This document shows, piece by piece, positions 16,934 to 25,852 of a stretch of 64,000 nucleotides of DNA. A program made the position numbers and the translations under genes. This DNA is from Microbacterium immunditiarum (lineage in GTDB: Bacteria; Actinomycetota; Actinomycetes; Actinomycetales; Microbacteriaceae), in the NCBI RefSeq assembly GCF_013409785.1, contig NZ_JACCBV010000001.1, forward strand, positions 1-64,000, given 5' to 3'. Within the stretch, counting starts at the first letter, position 1. Every line of letters starts with the position of its first letter. The notes under the pieces were generated by a model that was given only the letters and a program-made list of their open reading frames with translations, did no database searches and had not been told where the DNA came from.

Positions 16934-18966
16934 CGCAGGAAGGCCGCGGCGACGCCGGAGTCGACCGGGATGTGCAGACCGGTCGTGCGCGAGAGCTCGG
17001 GCCCGGTCAGCACGTAGACGGCGTCGGCGACGTTCTCGGGGACGACCTCGCGCTTGAGGATCGTGCGGTTCGCGTAGAACTGGCCGAGATCCTTCTCCTC
17101 GACGCCGTAGGTGGCGGCGCGGTTGGCGCCCCAGCCCGAGGCGAAGATGCCCGAGCCGCGCACGACGCCGTCGGGGTTGATGCCGTTGACGCGCACTCCG
17201 TGCTCGCCGAGCTCGACCGCGAGGAGGCGCACCTGGTGCGCCTGGTCGGCCTTCGTCGCCGAGTAGGCGATGTTGTTCGGGCCGGCGAACACCGAGTTCT
17301 TCGACGAGATGTAGATGATGTCGCCGCCCATGCCCTGCGCGATGAGAGCGGATGCGGCGGCCTTCGACACGAGGAAGGAGCCCTTCGCCATCACGTCGTG
17401 CTGCAGATCCCAGTCCTTCTCGGTGGTCTCCAGCAGCGGCTTCGACAGCGACAGGCCGGCGTTGTTCACGACGAGGTCGACACCGCCGAACGCGAGCACG
17501 GTCGCGTCGATCGCGGCCTGCACGCCCTCGGCGTCGGCGACGTTCGCGGCGACGCCGATCGCGACGTCCGTGTTCCCGAGCTCCGCGGCGACGGCCTGCG
17601 CCTTCTCGAGGTCGAGATCGGCGACGACGACGCACGCGCCCTCCGCCGCGAGCCGGCTCGCGATCGCCTTGCCGATGCCGGAGGCGGCGCCGGTGACGAA
17701 CGCGACACGTCCCTGATGCGAGGTCGGCTTCGGCATCCGCTGCAGCTTCGCCTCTTCCAGCGCCCAGTACTCGATGCGGAACTTCTCGGCGTCCGAGATC
17801 GGCGAGTAGGTCGACAGCGCTTCGGCGCCGCGCATCACGTTGATCGCGTTGACGTAGAACTCGCCCGCGACGCGCGCGGTCTGCTTGTTCGCGCCGAACG
17901 AGAACATGCCGACGCCGGGCACGAGCACGATGAGCGGGTCGGCGCCGCGCATCGCGGGCGACTCGGGCAGCGCGTGCGCGTCGTAGTAGGCCCGGTAGTC
18001 GGCGCGGTAGGCCTCGTGCAGCTTCTTCAGGCGCGCGATCGAGTCCTCGACCGACGCGTCGGCCGGAAGGTCGAGCAGCATCGGCTTGACCTTGGTCCGC
18101 AGGAAGTGGTCGGGGCAGCTGGTGCCGAGCTCGGCGAGCGCCGGAGCCTTCTCGGAGGCGAGGAAGTCGAGCACGACGTCGGAGTCGGTGAAGTGGCCGA
18201 CCATCGCCTTGTCGGTGGACGCGAGCCCGCGGATCGTGGGGGCGAGGGCGGCGGCCTTCGCGCGGCGCTCGGCCTCGGCGAGGCCCTCGAACCCGGCGCG
18301 CACGCCGCCGAACGGGTCGGCCTTGCCGTTGGCGTCGATGTAGGCCTGCGCCGTCTGGATGATCCACAGCGAGTTCGCCTCGGCCTCTTCGGACGTGTCG
18401 CCCCACGCGGTGATGCCGTGGCCGCCGAGGATCGTGCCGATCGCCTGCGGGTTGGCAGCCTTGATGTCCGAGATGTCCAGGCCCAGCTGGAAGCCGGGGC
18501 GGCGCCACGGCACCCACACGACCTTGTCGTCGAAGATCTTGGCGGTGAGCTCCTTGCCGTCGAGCGCCGTCGCGATCGCGATGCCGGCATCCGGATGCAG
18601 GTGATCGACGTGCGCCGCATCCACCAGCCCGTGCATGGCGGTGTCGATCGACGGCGCGGCACCGCCCTTGCCGTGCAGGCAGTAGTCGAACGCGGCGACC
18701 ATCTCGTCCTCGCGGTCCACGCCCGGGTACACGTCGACCAGCGCGCGCATACGATCCAGCCGCAGCACCGCGAGGCCCTGAGGCTTCAGCGTGCCGAGGT
18801 CGCCGCCCGAGCCCTTCACCCACAACAGCTCCACCGGCTCACCCGTGACCGGGTCGATCTCAGTGCCCTTCGCGGACGTGTTGCCGCCCGCGTAGTTCGT
18901 GTTCGCAGGGTCGGCGCCGAGGCGGTTCGACCGGGCGATCAGGTCACTGACGGTCTGGTTGGTCAT
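16930..18966 (-). CDS. rhaD: Bifunctional rhamnulose-1-phosphate aldolase/lactaldehyde-type short-chain dehydrogenase
   Basis: Fusion enzyme of 678 aa. The N-terminal class II aldolase domain (about 1-410) would cleave L-rhamnulose-1-phosphate to dihydroxyacetone phosphate and L-lactaldehyde. It shows YAGGNTSAKG near residue 27 and the metal-binding HVDHLHPDAGIA near 120. The C-terminal short-chain dehydrogenase (about 425-678) has the NAD-binding glycine motif VTGAASGIGKAI (about 430) and the catalytic region YSATKADQ. It should oxidise lactaldehyde to lactate. This two-domain architecture is typical of actinobacterial and Bacillus rhamnose pathways (called rhaEW in B. subtilis). The start has GAGGAACCGAAGAG upstream. 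The gene lies 104 bases after rhaI and overlaps rhaB. Confidence 0.94.
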   Translation of the reverse strand: MTNQTVSDLIARSNRLGADPANTNYAGGNTSAKGTEIDPVTGEPVELLWVKGSGGDLGTLKPQGLAVLRLDRMRALVDVYPGVDREDEMVAAFDYCLHGKGGAAPSIDTAMHGLVDAAHVDHLHPDAGIAIATALDGKELTAKIFDDKVVWVPWRRPGFQLGLDISDIKAANPQAIGTILGGHGITAWGDTSEEAEANSLWIIQTAQAYIDANGKADPFGGVRAGFEGLAEAERRAKAAALAPTIRGLASTDKAMVGHFTDSDVVLDFLASEKAPALAELGTSCPDHFLRTKVKPMLLDLPADASVEDSIARLKKLHEAYRADYRAYYDAHALPESPAMRGADPLIVLVPGVGMFSFGANKQTARVAGEFYVNAINVMRGAEALSTYSPISDAEKFRIEYWALEEAKLQRMPKPTSHQGRVAFVTGAASGIGKAIASRLAAEGACVVVADLDLEKAQAVAAELGNTDVAIGVAANVADAEGVQAAIDATVLAFGGVDLVVNNAGLSLSKPLLETTEKDWDLQHDVMAKGSFLVSKAAASALIAQGMGGDIIYISSKNSVFAGPNNIAYSATKADQAHQVRLLAVELGEHGVRVNGINPDGVVRGSGIFASGWGANRAATYGVEEKDLGQFYANRTILKREVVPENVADAVYVLTGPELSRTTGLHIPVDSGVAAAFLR

Positions 18967-19070
18967 CTCTTCGGTTCCTCTGTCGTAGTGAGAATCTGTT
19001 CGGTCGTCACAGATGGCGGGTCAGGGTCCGTCAGCGGTAGCCATCCGTGACGACTGAAGCGGGTGGTCGA

Positions 19071-20237
19071 TCACGCGCCCCAGCCGGCCTGGGTGCCGCC
19101 GACGCGGTCGGCGGCGATCTGCTCGCGGTATCCGGATGCGGCGTACGCGGCCATCGGGTCGGCGGCAAGGCCGCGGGACTCGCGCCACTCGGCCAGCGCG
19201 GGACGCACGTCGGTGTAGAACGCGTCCATCAGGATCGCGTTCGCGGCGAGCACGTCGTTCGCGGTCTGCGCGGCGTCGAGCGCCTCGCGGTCGACGAGGA
19301 GGGCGCGCGCGGTCATCTCCTGCACGTTCAGCACCGAGCGGATCTGGCCGGGGATCTTGTCCTCGATGTTGTGGCACTGGTCGAGCATGAACGCCACGTC
19401 GGGGCTGTTCAGACCGCCGCCGCGGATCACCTCGGTGAGGATGCGGAACAGCTGGAACGGGTCGGCCGCACCCACGATCAGGTCGTCGTCGGCGTAGAAG
19501 CGCGAGTTGAAGTCGAACGAGCCGAGCTTGCCGAGGCGCAGCAGCTGCATGACGATGAACTCGATGTTGGTGCCCGGCGCGTGGTGGCCGGTGTCGAGGC
19601 ACACCATCGCGCGCTCGCCGAGGGCCGCGACCTGCACGTACGACGTGCCCCAGTCCGGGACGTCGGTGTGGTAGAACGACGGCTCGAAGAACTTGTACTC
19701 GAGCACCAGGCGCTGCTCGCCGGTCAGGCGCGCGTAGATCTGCTGCAGCGAGTCCTGCAGGCGGTCCTGGCGGGCGCGCATGTCGTTCTGACCCGGGTAG
19801 TTCGAGCCCTCGGCGAGCCAGATCTTCAGGTCGCGCGAGCCCGTCGCATCCATGATGTCGATGCACTCGAGGTGGTGATCGATCGCCTTCCGACGGATCG
19901 TCTCGTCGTGGTGCGTCAGGGCACCGAACTTGTAGTCGTCGTCCTGGAACGTGTTCGAGTTGATGGTGCCGAGCGCAACGCCGAGGTCTTCCGCGTGCTT
20001 GCGAAGCTCCGCGTAGTCCGAGACCTTGTCCCACGGGATGTGCAGCGCGACGCTCGGCGCGAGAGCCGTGTAGCGGTGCACCTGTGCGGCATCCGCGATC
20101 TTCTCGAACGGGTCGCGAGGCGTTCCCGGCGTCGCGAACACCTTGAAGCGAGTGCCCGAGTTTCCGAACGCCCAGCTCGGCAGTTCGATCGCCTGCTTCT
20201 CCAGGACAGAGAGGATGTCGGGAGTGAGTGTGCTCAC
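19071..20237 (-). CDS. rhaI: L-rhamnose isomerase
   Basis: TIM-barrel isomerase of 388 aa of the Pseudomonas stutzeri/Gram-positive RhaI type, converting L-rhamnose to L-rhamnulose. Metal and substrate residues lie in recognisable blocks: LEYKFFEPSFYHTDVPDWG (about 181-199), MVCLDTGHHAPGTN (about 212-225) and FDFNSRFYADDDLIVG (about 243-258). It starts with GTG 20237, whose GTGA overlaps the rhaM stop. It is the second gene of the rhamnose operon, followed by the aldolase-dehydrogenase. Confidence 0.95.
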   Translation of the reverse strand: MSTLTPDILSVLEKQAIELPSWAFGNSGTRFKVFATPGTPRDPFEKIADAAQVHRYTALAPSVALHIPWDKVSDYAELRKHAEDLGVALGTINSNTFQDDDYKFGALTHHDETIRRKAIDHHLECIDIMDATGSRDLKIWLAEGSNYPGQNDMRARQDRLQDSLQQIYARLTGEQRLVLEYKFFEPSFYHTDVPDWGTSYVQVAALGERAMVCLDTGHHAPGTNIEFIVMQLLRLGKLGSFDFNSRFYADDDLIVGAADPFQLFRILTEVIRGGGLNSPDVAFMLDQCHNIEDKIPGQIRSVLNVQEMTARALLVDREALDAAQTANDVLAANAILMDAFYTDVRPALAEWRESRGLAADPMAAYAASGYREQIAADRVGGTQAGWGA

Positions 20238-20602
20238 GATGCGGAGTTTTCCCGATCGGTGGCAGCGGATGCCGTCAGCTGGTCGTGCAAATTGAAGACT
20301 TCCGTAAGGGTCGTGGCGGCCTGGTCAGCGCGGCCCTCCAAACCAACAAAGAACTCGGCCATGGATGCCTCCCAACGAGCGGCAACAGGGGATGCGGCGA
20401 GATATGCGCGAGCCGCCTCGTCGTCGTCTGTTTCGTAGTAGCCGAAGAGGGTGCTGCGCTCGCGGTCGAGGAAGATCGAGTAATTCCGTCGGCCCGCAGC
20501 CGTGATCTCGGCCAGCATGTCCCTCCACACAGGGGTGTGCCGCTCGACGTAGGCGTCGAGCAGCTCGGGGCGCACCTCCAGCGTGAACGCAATGCGGGGC
20601 AT
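20234..20602 (-). CDS. rhaM: L-rhamnose mutarotase
   Basis: Ferredoxin-like-fold protein of 122 aa (RhaM/RhaU family) that interconverts alpha and beta anomers of L-rhamnose, feeding the isomerase. The N-terminus MPRIAFTLEVRPELLDAYVE has the family strand and helix. Catalytic-type residues occur in YVERHTPVWRDML (His/Trp) and NYSIFLDRE, with GYYETDDD following. ATG 20602 has GAAAGGATTGCC upstream; an earlier in-frame start at 20671 lacks one. First gene of the catabolic operon, directly behind the promoter and operator described at 20675-20716. Confidence 0.93.
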   Translation of the reverse strand: MPRIAFTLEVRPELLDAYVERHTPVWRDMLAEITAAGRRNYSIFLDRERSTLFGYYETDDDEAARAYLAASPVAARWEASMAEFFVGLEGRADQAATTLTEVFNLHDQLTASAATDRENSAS

Positions 20603-20674
20603 GGCAATCCTTTCGTGGTTTCGCGGGGTCGTCGCGATCAGCTCATCTGACGTCGATGTGAATCGGTCCAACCA

Positions 20675-20716
20675 TGAATCGTTTCAAAGCATATTGTTGC
20701 CCACAGGATCCGTCAA
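20675..20716 (-). promoter_or_regulatory. rhaM promoter with LacI-type operator
   Basis: On the minus strand TTGACG (20716-20711) and TATGCT (20693-20688) are separated by exactly 17 bases. The near-palindrome TGAAACGATTCA (20686-20675) starts right after the -10 box, where a bound repressor would block initiation. The same 12-base core recurs at the divergent transporter promoter and before the rhamnosidase gene. Confidence 0.7.
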
Positions 20717-20966
20717 GCGATCCCGTCCGCCGCGTCGATCCGGACGGTGTCGAACATGCTGAATGGTCCCGACAAGGTAGCACCGGCCCCGCGTGACCCG
20801 CGCCGAGGTCGATCGACTCAGTTCCGTCCGCAACGGCTCGGCCCGTCAGCTCCGCGCTGGCCGGCGCCGGAGCATCGGCCTCGTTTGCGCCTCTAGCCCG
20901 AGCTGGTTGTGCGGGCCATGATCCGCCGCGGGGTTCCGCCAGCGGAGCGCGTAACCGGTCCGTGAC
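20717..20966. other. Centre of the divergent rhamnose intergenic region
   Basis: About 250 bases between the two divergent promoters carry no gene. CGACAAGGTAGC near 20772 resembles a stretch inside the LacI gene, but this is too short to interpret. No riboswitch-like or other conserved structure is evident to me. Confidence 0.4.
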
Positions 20967-21023
20967 TTGACCGACGGGCGACGGATGCCTACAGTTGCCC
21001 TGAATCGAACCTGAATCGATTCA
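20967..21023 (+). promoter_or_regulatory. Rhamnose transporter promoter with two operator copies
   Basis: TTGACC (20967-20972), a 17-base spacer and TACAGT (20990-20995) form a promoter. It is followed by a half-like site TGAATCGAA (21001-21009) and the perfect palindrome TGAATCGATTCA (21012-21023). The position just downstream of the -10 box fits repression by a LacI-family protein, most likely the one encoded at 37789. Confidence 0.7.
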
Positions 21024-21061
21024 TACCCGATCCCCAGCACCCTCAACGAGGAGGAACCCCC

Positions 21062-22576
21062 GTGCCGAGCACAGACGCACCAGTGGTCCTCGAGCTCTCG
21101 GAGGTCGTCAAGTCGTTCAGCGCCGTCGTGGCGCTGCGCTCCGCCAGCCTGCGGTTGCAGGCTGGCTCGATCCACGCCCTCATCGGCGAGAACGGCGCCG
21201 GCAAGTCCACGTTGGTGAAGATCGTCGCCGGCCTCTACCGCCGCGACGCCGGCGAGTTCCGACTCAACGGCGAGGACGTCGACTTCACCTCCACCGCCCA
21301 GTCGAAGGCCGCGGGCGTCGCGGTCATCTACCAGGAGCCGACGCTCTTCCCCGACCTCTCGGTCACCGAGAACATCTTCATGGGCCGCCAACTCACCGGG
21401 CGCTTCGGACGCATCGACCGTAAGGCGATGCGGCGCGAGGTCGAGCGCCTCTTCACCCGGCTCGGTGTCGCCATCGACCCCGACCGCCCCGCCGAGGGCT
21501 TGTCGATCGCCGACCAGCAGGTCATCGAGATCGCCAAGGCGGTCTCGCTCGACGCGAAGGTGCTGATCATGGACGAGCCCACCGCGGCCCTGTCTGGCGT
21601 CGAGGCCGAGCGCCTCTTCGCGATAGCCCGGAGCCTGCGTGACGAGGGCCGCGGCCTGATCTTCATCTCCCACCGCTTCGACGAGGTGTTCGCGCTCTGC
21701 GACACGGTCACCGTGATGCGCGACGGCTCCTACATCGCTACGACACCGATCGCCGAGACCACCCCGGGCGACCTCGTGCGGCAGATGGTCGGCCGCGAGG
21801 TCACCGAGCTCTTCCCCAAGCAGCAGACCGTCGTCGGTGAGCCGCTGCTCGAGGTCGATGGGCTCACCACACCCGGCGTCTTCCACGACATCAGCTTCAC
21901 CGTCCGCGCCGGCGAGATCGTCGGGCTCGCGGGCCTCGTCGGCGCCGGGCGCAGCGAGGTCGCTCGAGCGGTCTTCGGCGTCGACCAGTACCGCGAGGGC
22001 ACCGTCACACTCAAGGGCCGCCGCATCCGCCGCGGCCGGCCCACCGAGGCGATGCGGGCCGGACTCGCCCTAGTGCCCGAGGACCGCCGCAAGCAGGGGC
22101 TCGTCATCGACGCGGGAGTCGGCCGCAACATCACTATGGCGATCCGCCGCGAGCTGGCGCGCTTCGGGCTCATCACCACCGGCCTCGAGAACCGCGCCGC
22201 CCGGGTCTGGGCGAGCCGGCTGGAGGTGAAGTCGTACGCGCTCGACACCGTCGCGGCGACCCTCTCCGGCGGCAACCAGCAGAAGGTCGTTCTCGCGAAG
22301 TGGCTCGCCACGAAGCCCGACGTCCTCATCGTCGACGAGCCGACGCGAGGCATCGACGTCGGCACGAAGGCCGAGGTCCACCGACTCTTGTCGCAGCTCG
22401 CAGGCGAGGGCATGGGCATCCTCATGATCTCGTCCGAGCTGCCCGAGGTGCTCGGTATGGCCGACCGCGTGCTGGTGATGCGCGAGGGGCGCATCACTGC
22501 CGAGATCGACCGAGCAGACGCCACCAGCGAGAACGTGATGTTCGCCGCCACCCACGCATCGGAGCAGCACTCGTGA
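21062..22576 (+). CDS. rhaT: Rhamnose ABC transporter ATP-binding protein (two ATPase domains)
   Basis: Sugar importer ATPase of 504 aa, ribose/rhamnose CUT2 class. Domain 1: Walker A GENGAGKSTLVKI (about 42-54), a degenerate signature (GLSIADQQVIEIAKA), and Walker B VLIMDEPTAAL. Domain 2: the Walker A site is replaced by GLVGAGRSEVARAVF, as usual in this class, with signature TLSGGNQQKVVLAKW and VLIVDEPTRGIDVG. GTG 21062 has GGAGGAACCCCC upstream. Its stop overlaps the start of the first permease (GTGA). The product energises L-rhamnose uptake at the cytoplasmic face. Confidence 0.93.
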   Translation: MPSTDAPVVLELSEVVKSFSAVVALRSASLRLQAGSIHALIGENGAGKSTLVKIVAGLYRRDAGEFRLNGEDVDFTSTAQSKAAGVAVIYQEPTLFPDLSVTENIFMGRQLTGRFGRIDRKAMRREVERLFTRLGVAIDPDRPAEGLSIADQQVIEIAKAVSLDAKVLIMDEPTAALSGVEAERLFAIARSLRDEGRGLIFISHRFDEVFALCDTVTVMRDGSYIATTPIAETTPGDLVRQMVGREVTELFPKQQTVVGEPLLEVDGLTTPGVFHDISFTVRAGEIVGLAGLVGAGRSEVARAVFGVDQYREGTVTLKGRRIRRGRPTEAMRAGLALVPEDRRKQGLVIDAGVGRNITMAIRRELARFGLITTGLENRAARVWASRLEVKSYALDTVAATLSGGNQQKVVLAKWLATKPDVLIVDEPTRGIDVGTKAEVHRLLSQLAGEGMGILMISSELPEVLGMADRVLVMREGRITAEIDRADATSENVMFAATHASEQHS

Positions 22577-23607
22577 CCTCCTCTCCCCCCACCACTGTGA
22601 TCCCCGTCTCCCGGATCACCAAGCACATCGGCGCCCTCGGCAAGGCGCGCGAGTTCGGCATCCTGATCGCCCTCGTGCTGGTCGTGGTCGCTGCGACCAC
22701 GATGAACCCGAGCTTTCTGTTCTCGGCCGACGGTTGGCGCGACCTGCTGCTGACCCCGTCGATCCTGGTGCTCGTCGCCGCCGGGCAGGCGATTGTCATT
22801 ATCACCCGCAACGTCGACCTCTCGGTCGGCTCGGTGATGGGCTTGTCGGCCTACCTCACGGGGCGCCTCTTCATCGACGTGCCCGGCCTGCCCATCCCCG
22901 CCGTCGTGCTGTTCGCCGTGCTGTTCGGCGCCTTCCTCGGCCTCATCAACGGCTCTCTCGTCGCGTTCGCCCGGGTGCCCGCCATGGTGATCACGCTTGG
23001 CACGCTGTACGCCTACCGCGGTATCAACGTGATGTGGGCCGGATCGACCCGCGTGAACGCGTCGGACATGCCGAAGGAGTTCCTCGCCATCGGCACCAGG
23101 CAGTTCCTCACGATCCCGATCCTCGCGATCGTCGCCCTCGTCATCCTCTCCGCCGCGGCCTGGTACATGCGCAACACGCGCGGTGGGCGCGAGTACTACG
23201 CGATCGGCTCCGACCCGGCCGCGGCAGAGCTCTACGGCCTGCGTGTCACCCGTCGTGTGCTTACCGCCTTCATCCTGTCCGGCGCGCTCGCCGGCCTCGC
23301 CGGCGTCTTCTACGTCGCGCGATACGGCACCGTTAGTTCGCAGGCCGGCGCCGGCTGGGAGCTCGACGCCGTCGGCGCGGCCGTCATCGGCGGCGTCGCG
23401 ATTACCGGCGGCATCGGCACGGTCTGGGGAGCTGCGATCGGCGCCGTTTTGCTCACGACTATCAACCGGGCCCTGCCGATCCTCGGCATCCCCGACTTCT
23501 GGCAGCGCGCCGTCGTCGGCGTGCTCATCATCGGTGCCATCGTGCTCGACCGCATCCTCGCGGTGCGGCAAAGACAGCGGCTCATCGAGGCGAGGGACGA
23601 ATCATGA
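22573..23607 (+). CDS. rhaP: Rhamnose ABC transporter permease 1
   Basis: Integral membrane protein of 344 aa of the RbsC/AraH family with about nine hydrophobic segments. The family signature VDLSVGSVMGLSAYL lies near residue 78, and the ATPase-contact loop is REYYAIGSDPAAAELYGL (about 207). GTG 22573 overlaps the ATPase stop (GTGA), and its own stop overlaps the second permease (ATGA), so the order ATPase-permease-permease-binding protein is translationally coupled. A longer open frame upstream (from 22300) is read through the ATPase gene and is not real. Confidence 0.92.
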   Translation: MTSSPPTTVIPVSRITKHIGALGKAREFGILIALVLVVVAATTMNPSFLFSADGWRDLLLTPSILVLVAAGQAIVIITRNVDLSVGSVMGLSAYLTGRLFIDVPGLPIPAVVLFAVLFGAFLGLINGSLVAFARVPAMVITLGTLYAYRGINVMWAGSTRVNASDMPKEFLAIGTRQFLTIPILAIVALVILSAAAWYMRNTRGGREYYAIGSDPAAAELYGLRVTRRVLTAFILSGALAGLAGVFYVARYGTVSSQAGAGWELDAVGAAVIGGVAITGGIGTVWGAAIGAVLLTTINRALPILGIPDFWQRAVVGVLIIGAIVLDRILAVRQRQRLIEARDES

Positions 23608-24674
23608 CCATGACATCCATCCCGGCGACCCCGCCCACGACGACGAACCGTGTGAGCCGCGACTACGAGAAGCCGCTCTGGCGGCGGGTGCTGCTCACCC
23701 GCGAGATGGCGATCGTGGCGCTTCTTATCCTCGTCGTCGCCTACGCGATGCTCACGGTGCGCGGCTTCGCGCAGCCGATCACGCTCAACTACCTGCTGCT
23801 CGACATCGCGCCGATCCTGTTGGTAGCGCTGCCGATGACCCTCGTCATGATCACCGGCGAGATCGACCTCTCGGTCGGCAGCATGGTGGGCCTCGCGAGC
23901 GTCGTCACCGGCGCGGGCGTGCACGCCGGGCTGCCCTTCGAGCTCGCCGCGGTGCTCGCGCTCCTCGTCGGCGCGGTTGGCGGCGCGCTCAACGGCTTCC
24001 TCGTGACCGTCGTCGGCCTGCCCTCGCTCGCCGTCACGATCGGCACGCTCGCACTCTTCCGCGGCCTCGCGGTGGGCCTGCTCGGCACTACCGCGGTCAC
24101 CGACTTCCCCGAGGTGTGGACCGCCCTCGCGAAGGCGAAGATCGCCGGCACCACGATCCCGTACATCATGATCCCCTTCCTGATCCTGCTCGTGGCTTTC
24201 GTGGTGGTGCTCCACTTCACGCCCTTCGGCCGCGGCATCTACGCGATCGGGCAGTCGAAGGATGCCGCGCGCTTCTCGGGCGTGCACCTGGAGCGCACGA
24301 AGTTCCTGCTCTTCATGACGGCCGGCCTCGTCGCGGCAATCGCGGGCGTCTTCTATACGCTGCGCTTTGGCAGCGCCCGCGGCGACAACGCCACCGGCCT
24401 CGAGCTTCAGGTCATCGCAGCGGTCGTACTCGGCGGGGTCTCCGTCTTCGGCGGACGCGGCCAACTTTACGGCGTCGTCGCCGCGGTGCTCCTGATCGGG
24501 GTGCTCTCGAGCGCCCTCCGCCTCGCGAACGTCACCTCCGATGTGATCAACGTGATCACCGGCACCCTGCTGGTGGCCTCGGTCGTCAGCGGGAGCCTGC
24601 TCGCCTGGCTGCAGAGGACCCGACGACGACGGCCCGGCCCTCCCACACCCGTCGCAGCGCCCACAGCATCTTGA
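23604..24674 (+). CDS. rhaQ: Rhamnose ABC transporter permease 2
   Basis: Second RbsC-type permease of 356 aa, paralogous to its neighbour. IDLSVGSMVGLASVV appears near residue 90, the cytoplasmic loop RGIYAIGQSKDAARFSGV near 211, and GGVSVFGGRGQLYGVV near 275. A heterodimer with the first permease would form the membrane channel. ATG 23604 overlaps the previous stop. A basic tail (TRRRRPGPP) ends the protein 65 bases before the binding-protein gene. Confidence 0.92.
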   Translation: MTMTSIPATPPTTTNRVSRDYEKPLWRRVLLTREMAIVALLILVVAYAMLTVRGFAQPITLNYLLLDIAPILLVALPMTLVMITGEIDLSVGSMVGLASVVTGAGVHAGLPFELAAVLALLVGAVGGALNGFLVTVVGLPSLAVTIGTLALFRGLAVGLLGTTAVTDFPEVWTALAKAKIAGTTIPYIMIPFLILLVAFVVVLHFTPFGRGIYAIGQSKDAARFSGVHLERTKFLLFMTAGLVAAIAGVFYTLRFGSARGDNATGLELQVIAAVVLGGVSVFGGRGQLYGVVAAVLLIGVLSSALRLANVTSDVINVITGTLLVASVVSGSLLAWLQRTRRRRPGPPTPVAAPTAS

Positions 24675-24739
24675 CGACGCTGCGTCCCCCGGCCGACGGC
24701 ACCCGTCGCGGTCGCCAGCACGAAAGGAATAGAAGAACA

Positions 24740-25780
24740 ATGAAGTTTGCACACAAGCGTGCGACCGCCGTGGCCGCGGCCGCGGTGGCGGTCGCGCTCG
24801 CCCTCACCGGCTGCGCCGACACCGGCTCCTCGGACGCCGGCCCGGGCGAGGGCGGCGGTAGCAGCGATAACCTCGCGATCACCTTCCTCCCGAAGAGTCT
24901 CGGCAACCCCTACTTCGACACCTCGAGCATGGGCGGCAAGGCGGCCGTCGAGGAGCTCGGCGGCACCTTCGCCGAGGTCGGCCCGGCCGAGTCGGGGCCG
25001 GACGCGCAGGTGAGCTACATCAACACCGCCACCCAGCAAGGCGTCGGCTCGCTCGTCGTCTCAGCCAACGACCCGAAGGCGATCTGCGACGCGCTCAACG
25101 AGGCCCGCGACGCGGGTGTCAAGGTCGTCACTTTCGACTCCGACACGAACCCCGACTGCCGCGACTTGTTTGTGAACCAGGCGACCGCTGACGGCATCGC
25201 CAAGGTGCAGGTCGACCTCATCGCTGAGCAAATCGGAGACGAGGGCGAGATCGCCATCGTCTCCTCGACGGCGAACGCCACGAACCAGAACACCTGGATC
25301 GACACGATGAAGGAGCTGCTCGCCGCGGAGCACCCGAACATCACGCTGGTGGACGTCGTGTACGGTGACGACGACGAGCAGATCTCGTTCGACAAGACTG
25401 CGGCCGTGCTGCAGTCGCACCCGAACCTCAAGGGCATCATCTCGCCGACCACGATCGGCATCTCGGCGGCCGCACGCTACCTGTCCACCTCGGAATACAA
25501 GGGCAAGGTCGCGCTGACCGGTCTCGGCACGCCGAACCAGATGCGCGAGTACGTCGAGGACGGCACCGTCACCGCGTTCGCGCTGTGGAACCCCGAGGAC
25601 CTCGGCTACCTCTCCGCGTACGCTGCGCAGGCCCTGATCACCGGTGAGATCACCGGCGCCGAGGGCGACACGTTCGAGGCCGGGGAGCTCGGGTCGTTCG
25701 AGGTCGGCGCGGACTCCACCGTGCTGCTCGGTGACCCGTACGTGTTCGACAAGGACAATATCGACGACTTCGACTTCTGA
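24740..25780 (+). CDS. rhaS: Rhamnose ABC transporter substrate-binding lipoprotein
   Basis: Periplasmic-binding-protein-type lipoprotein of 346 aa. The signal MKFAHKRATAVAAAAVAVAL ends in lipobox LTGC (Cys about 24), so it is anchored outside the membrane. Mature family motifs include FLPKSLGNPYFDTSSMGG (about 53-70), LVVSANDPKAICDALNEA (about 110) and VVTFDSDTNPDCR. ATG 24740 has GAAAGGAATAGAAGAAC upstream. A much longer frame from 23183 is a read-through of the permease genes in another phase. Last gene of the importer operon. Assigned to rhamnose by context. Confidence 0.93.
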   Translation: MKFAHKRATAVAAAAVAVALALTGCADTGSSDAGPGEGGGSSDNLAITFLPKSLGNPYFDTSSMGGKAAVEELGGTFAEVGPAESGPDAQVSYINTATQQGVGSLVVSANDPKAICDALNEARDAGVKVVTFDSDTNPDCRDLFVNQATADGIAKVQVDLIAEQIGDEGEIAIVSSTANATNQNTWIDTMKELLAAEHPNITLVDVVYGDDDEQISFDKTAAVLQSHPNLKGIISPTTIGISAAARYLSTSEYKGKVALTGLGTPNQMREYVEDGTVTAFALWNPEDLGYLSAYAAQALITGEITGAEGDTFEAGELGSFEVGADSTVLLGDPYVFDKDNIDDFDF

Positions 25781-25852
25781 GTCGTCGGCGACGCCGCACT
25801 GCGCGCCGCGACATCCACGCAGAGGCACGCCGGTTGGGGGGCGGATTCAAGG

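Noticed and set aside
15506..18823. 1105-residue minus-strand frame
   Set aside because: It only becomes coding in its last part (rhaB). Its first two thirds are the rhaD gene read out of phase.
16921..19050. 709-residue plus-strand open frame opposite rhaB/rhaD
   Set aside because: Composition is low-complexity Arg/Gly/Asp, there is no ribosome site, and it mirrors the strongly supported rhaD gene. A typical high-GC antisense shadow.
20658..20674. TCGGTCCAACCATGAA as a fourth copy of the 16-base AraC-type motif
   Set aside because: It needs a one-base gap and two mismatches; it could easily be chance.
21730..23571. 613-residue minus-strand frame
   Set aside because: Antisense shadow of the ABC transporter genes; repetitive charged composition and no start signal.
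23183..25780. 865-residue plus-strand frame
   Set aside because: Only the end from ATG 24740 (binding lipoprotein) is real. The rest is the permease genes in another phase.
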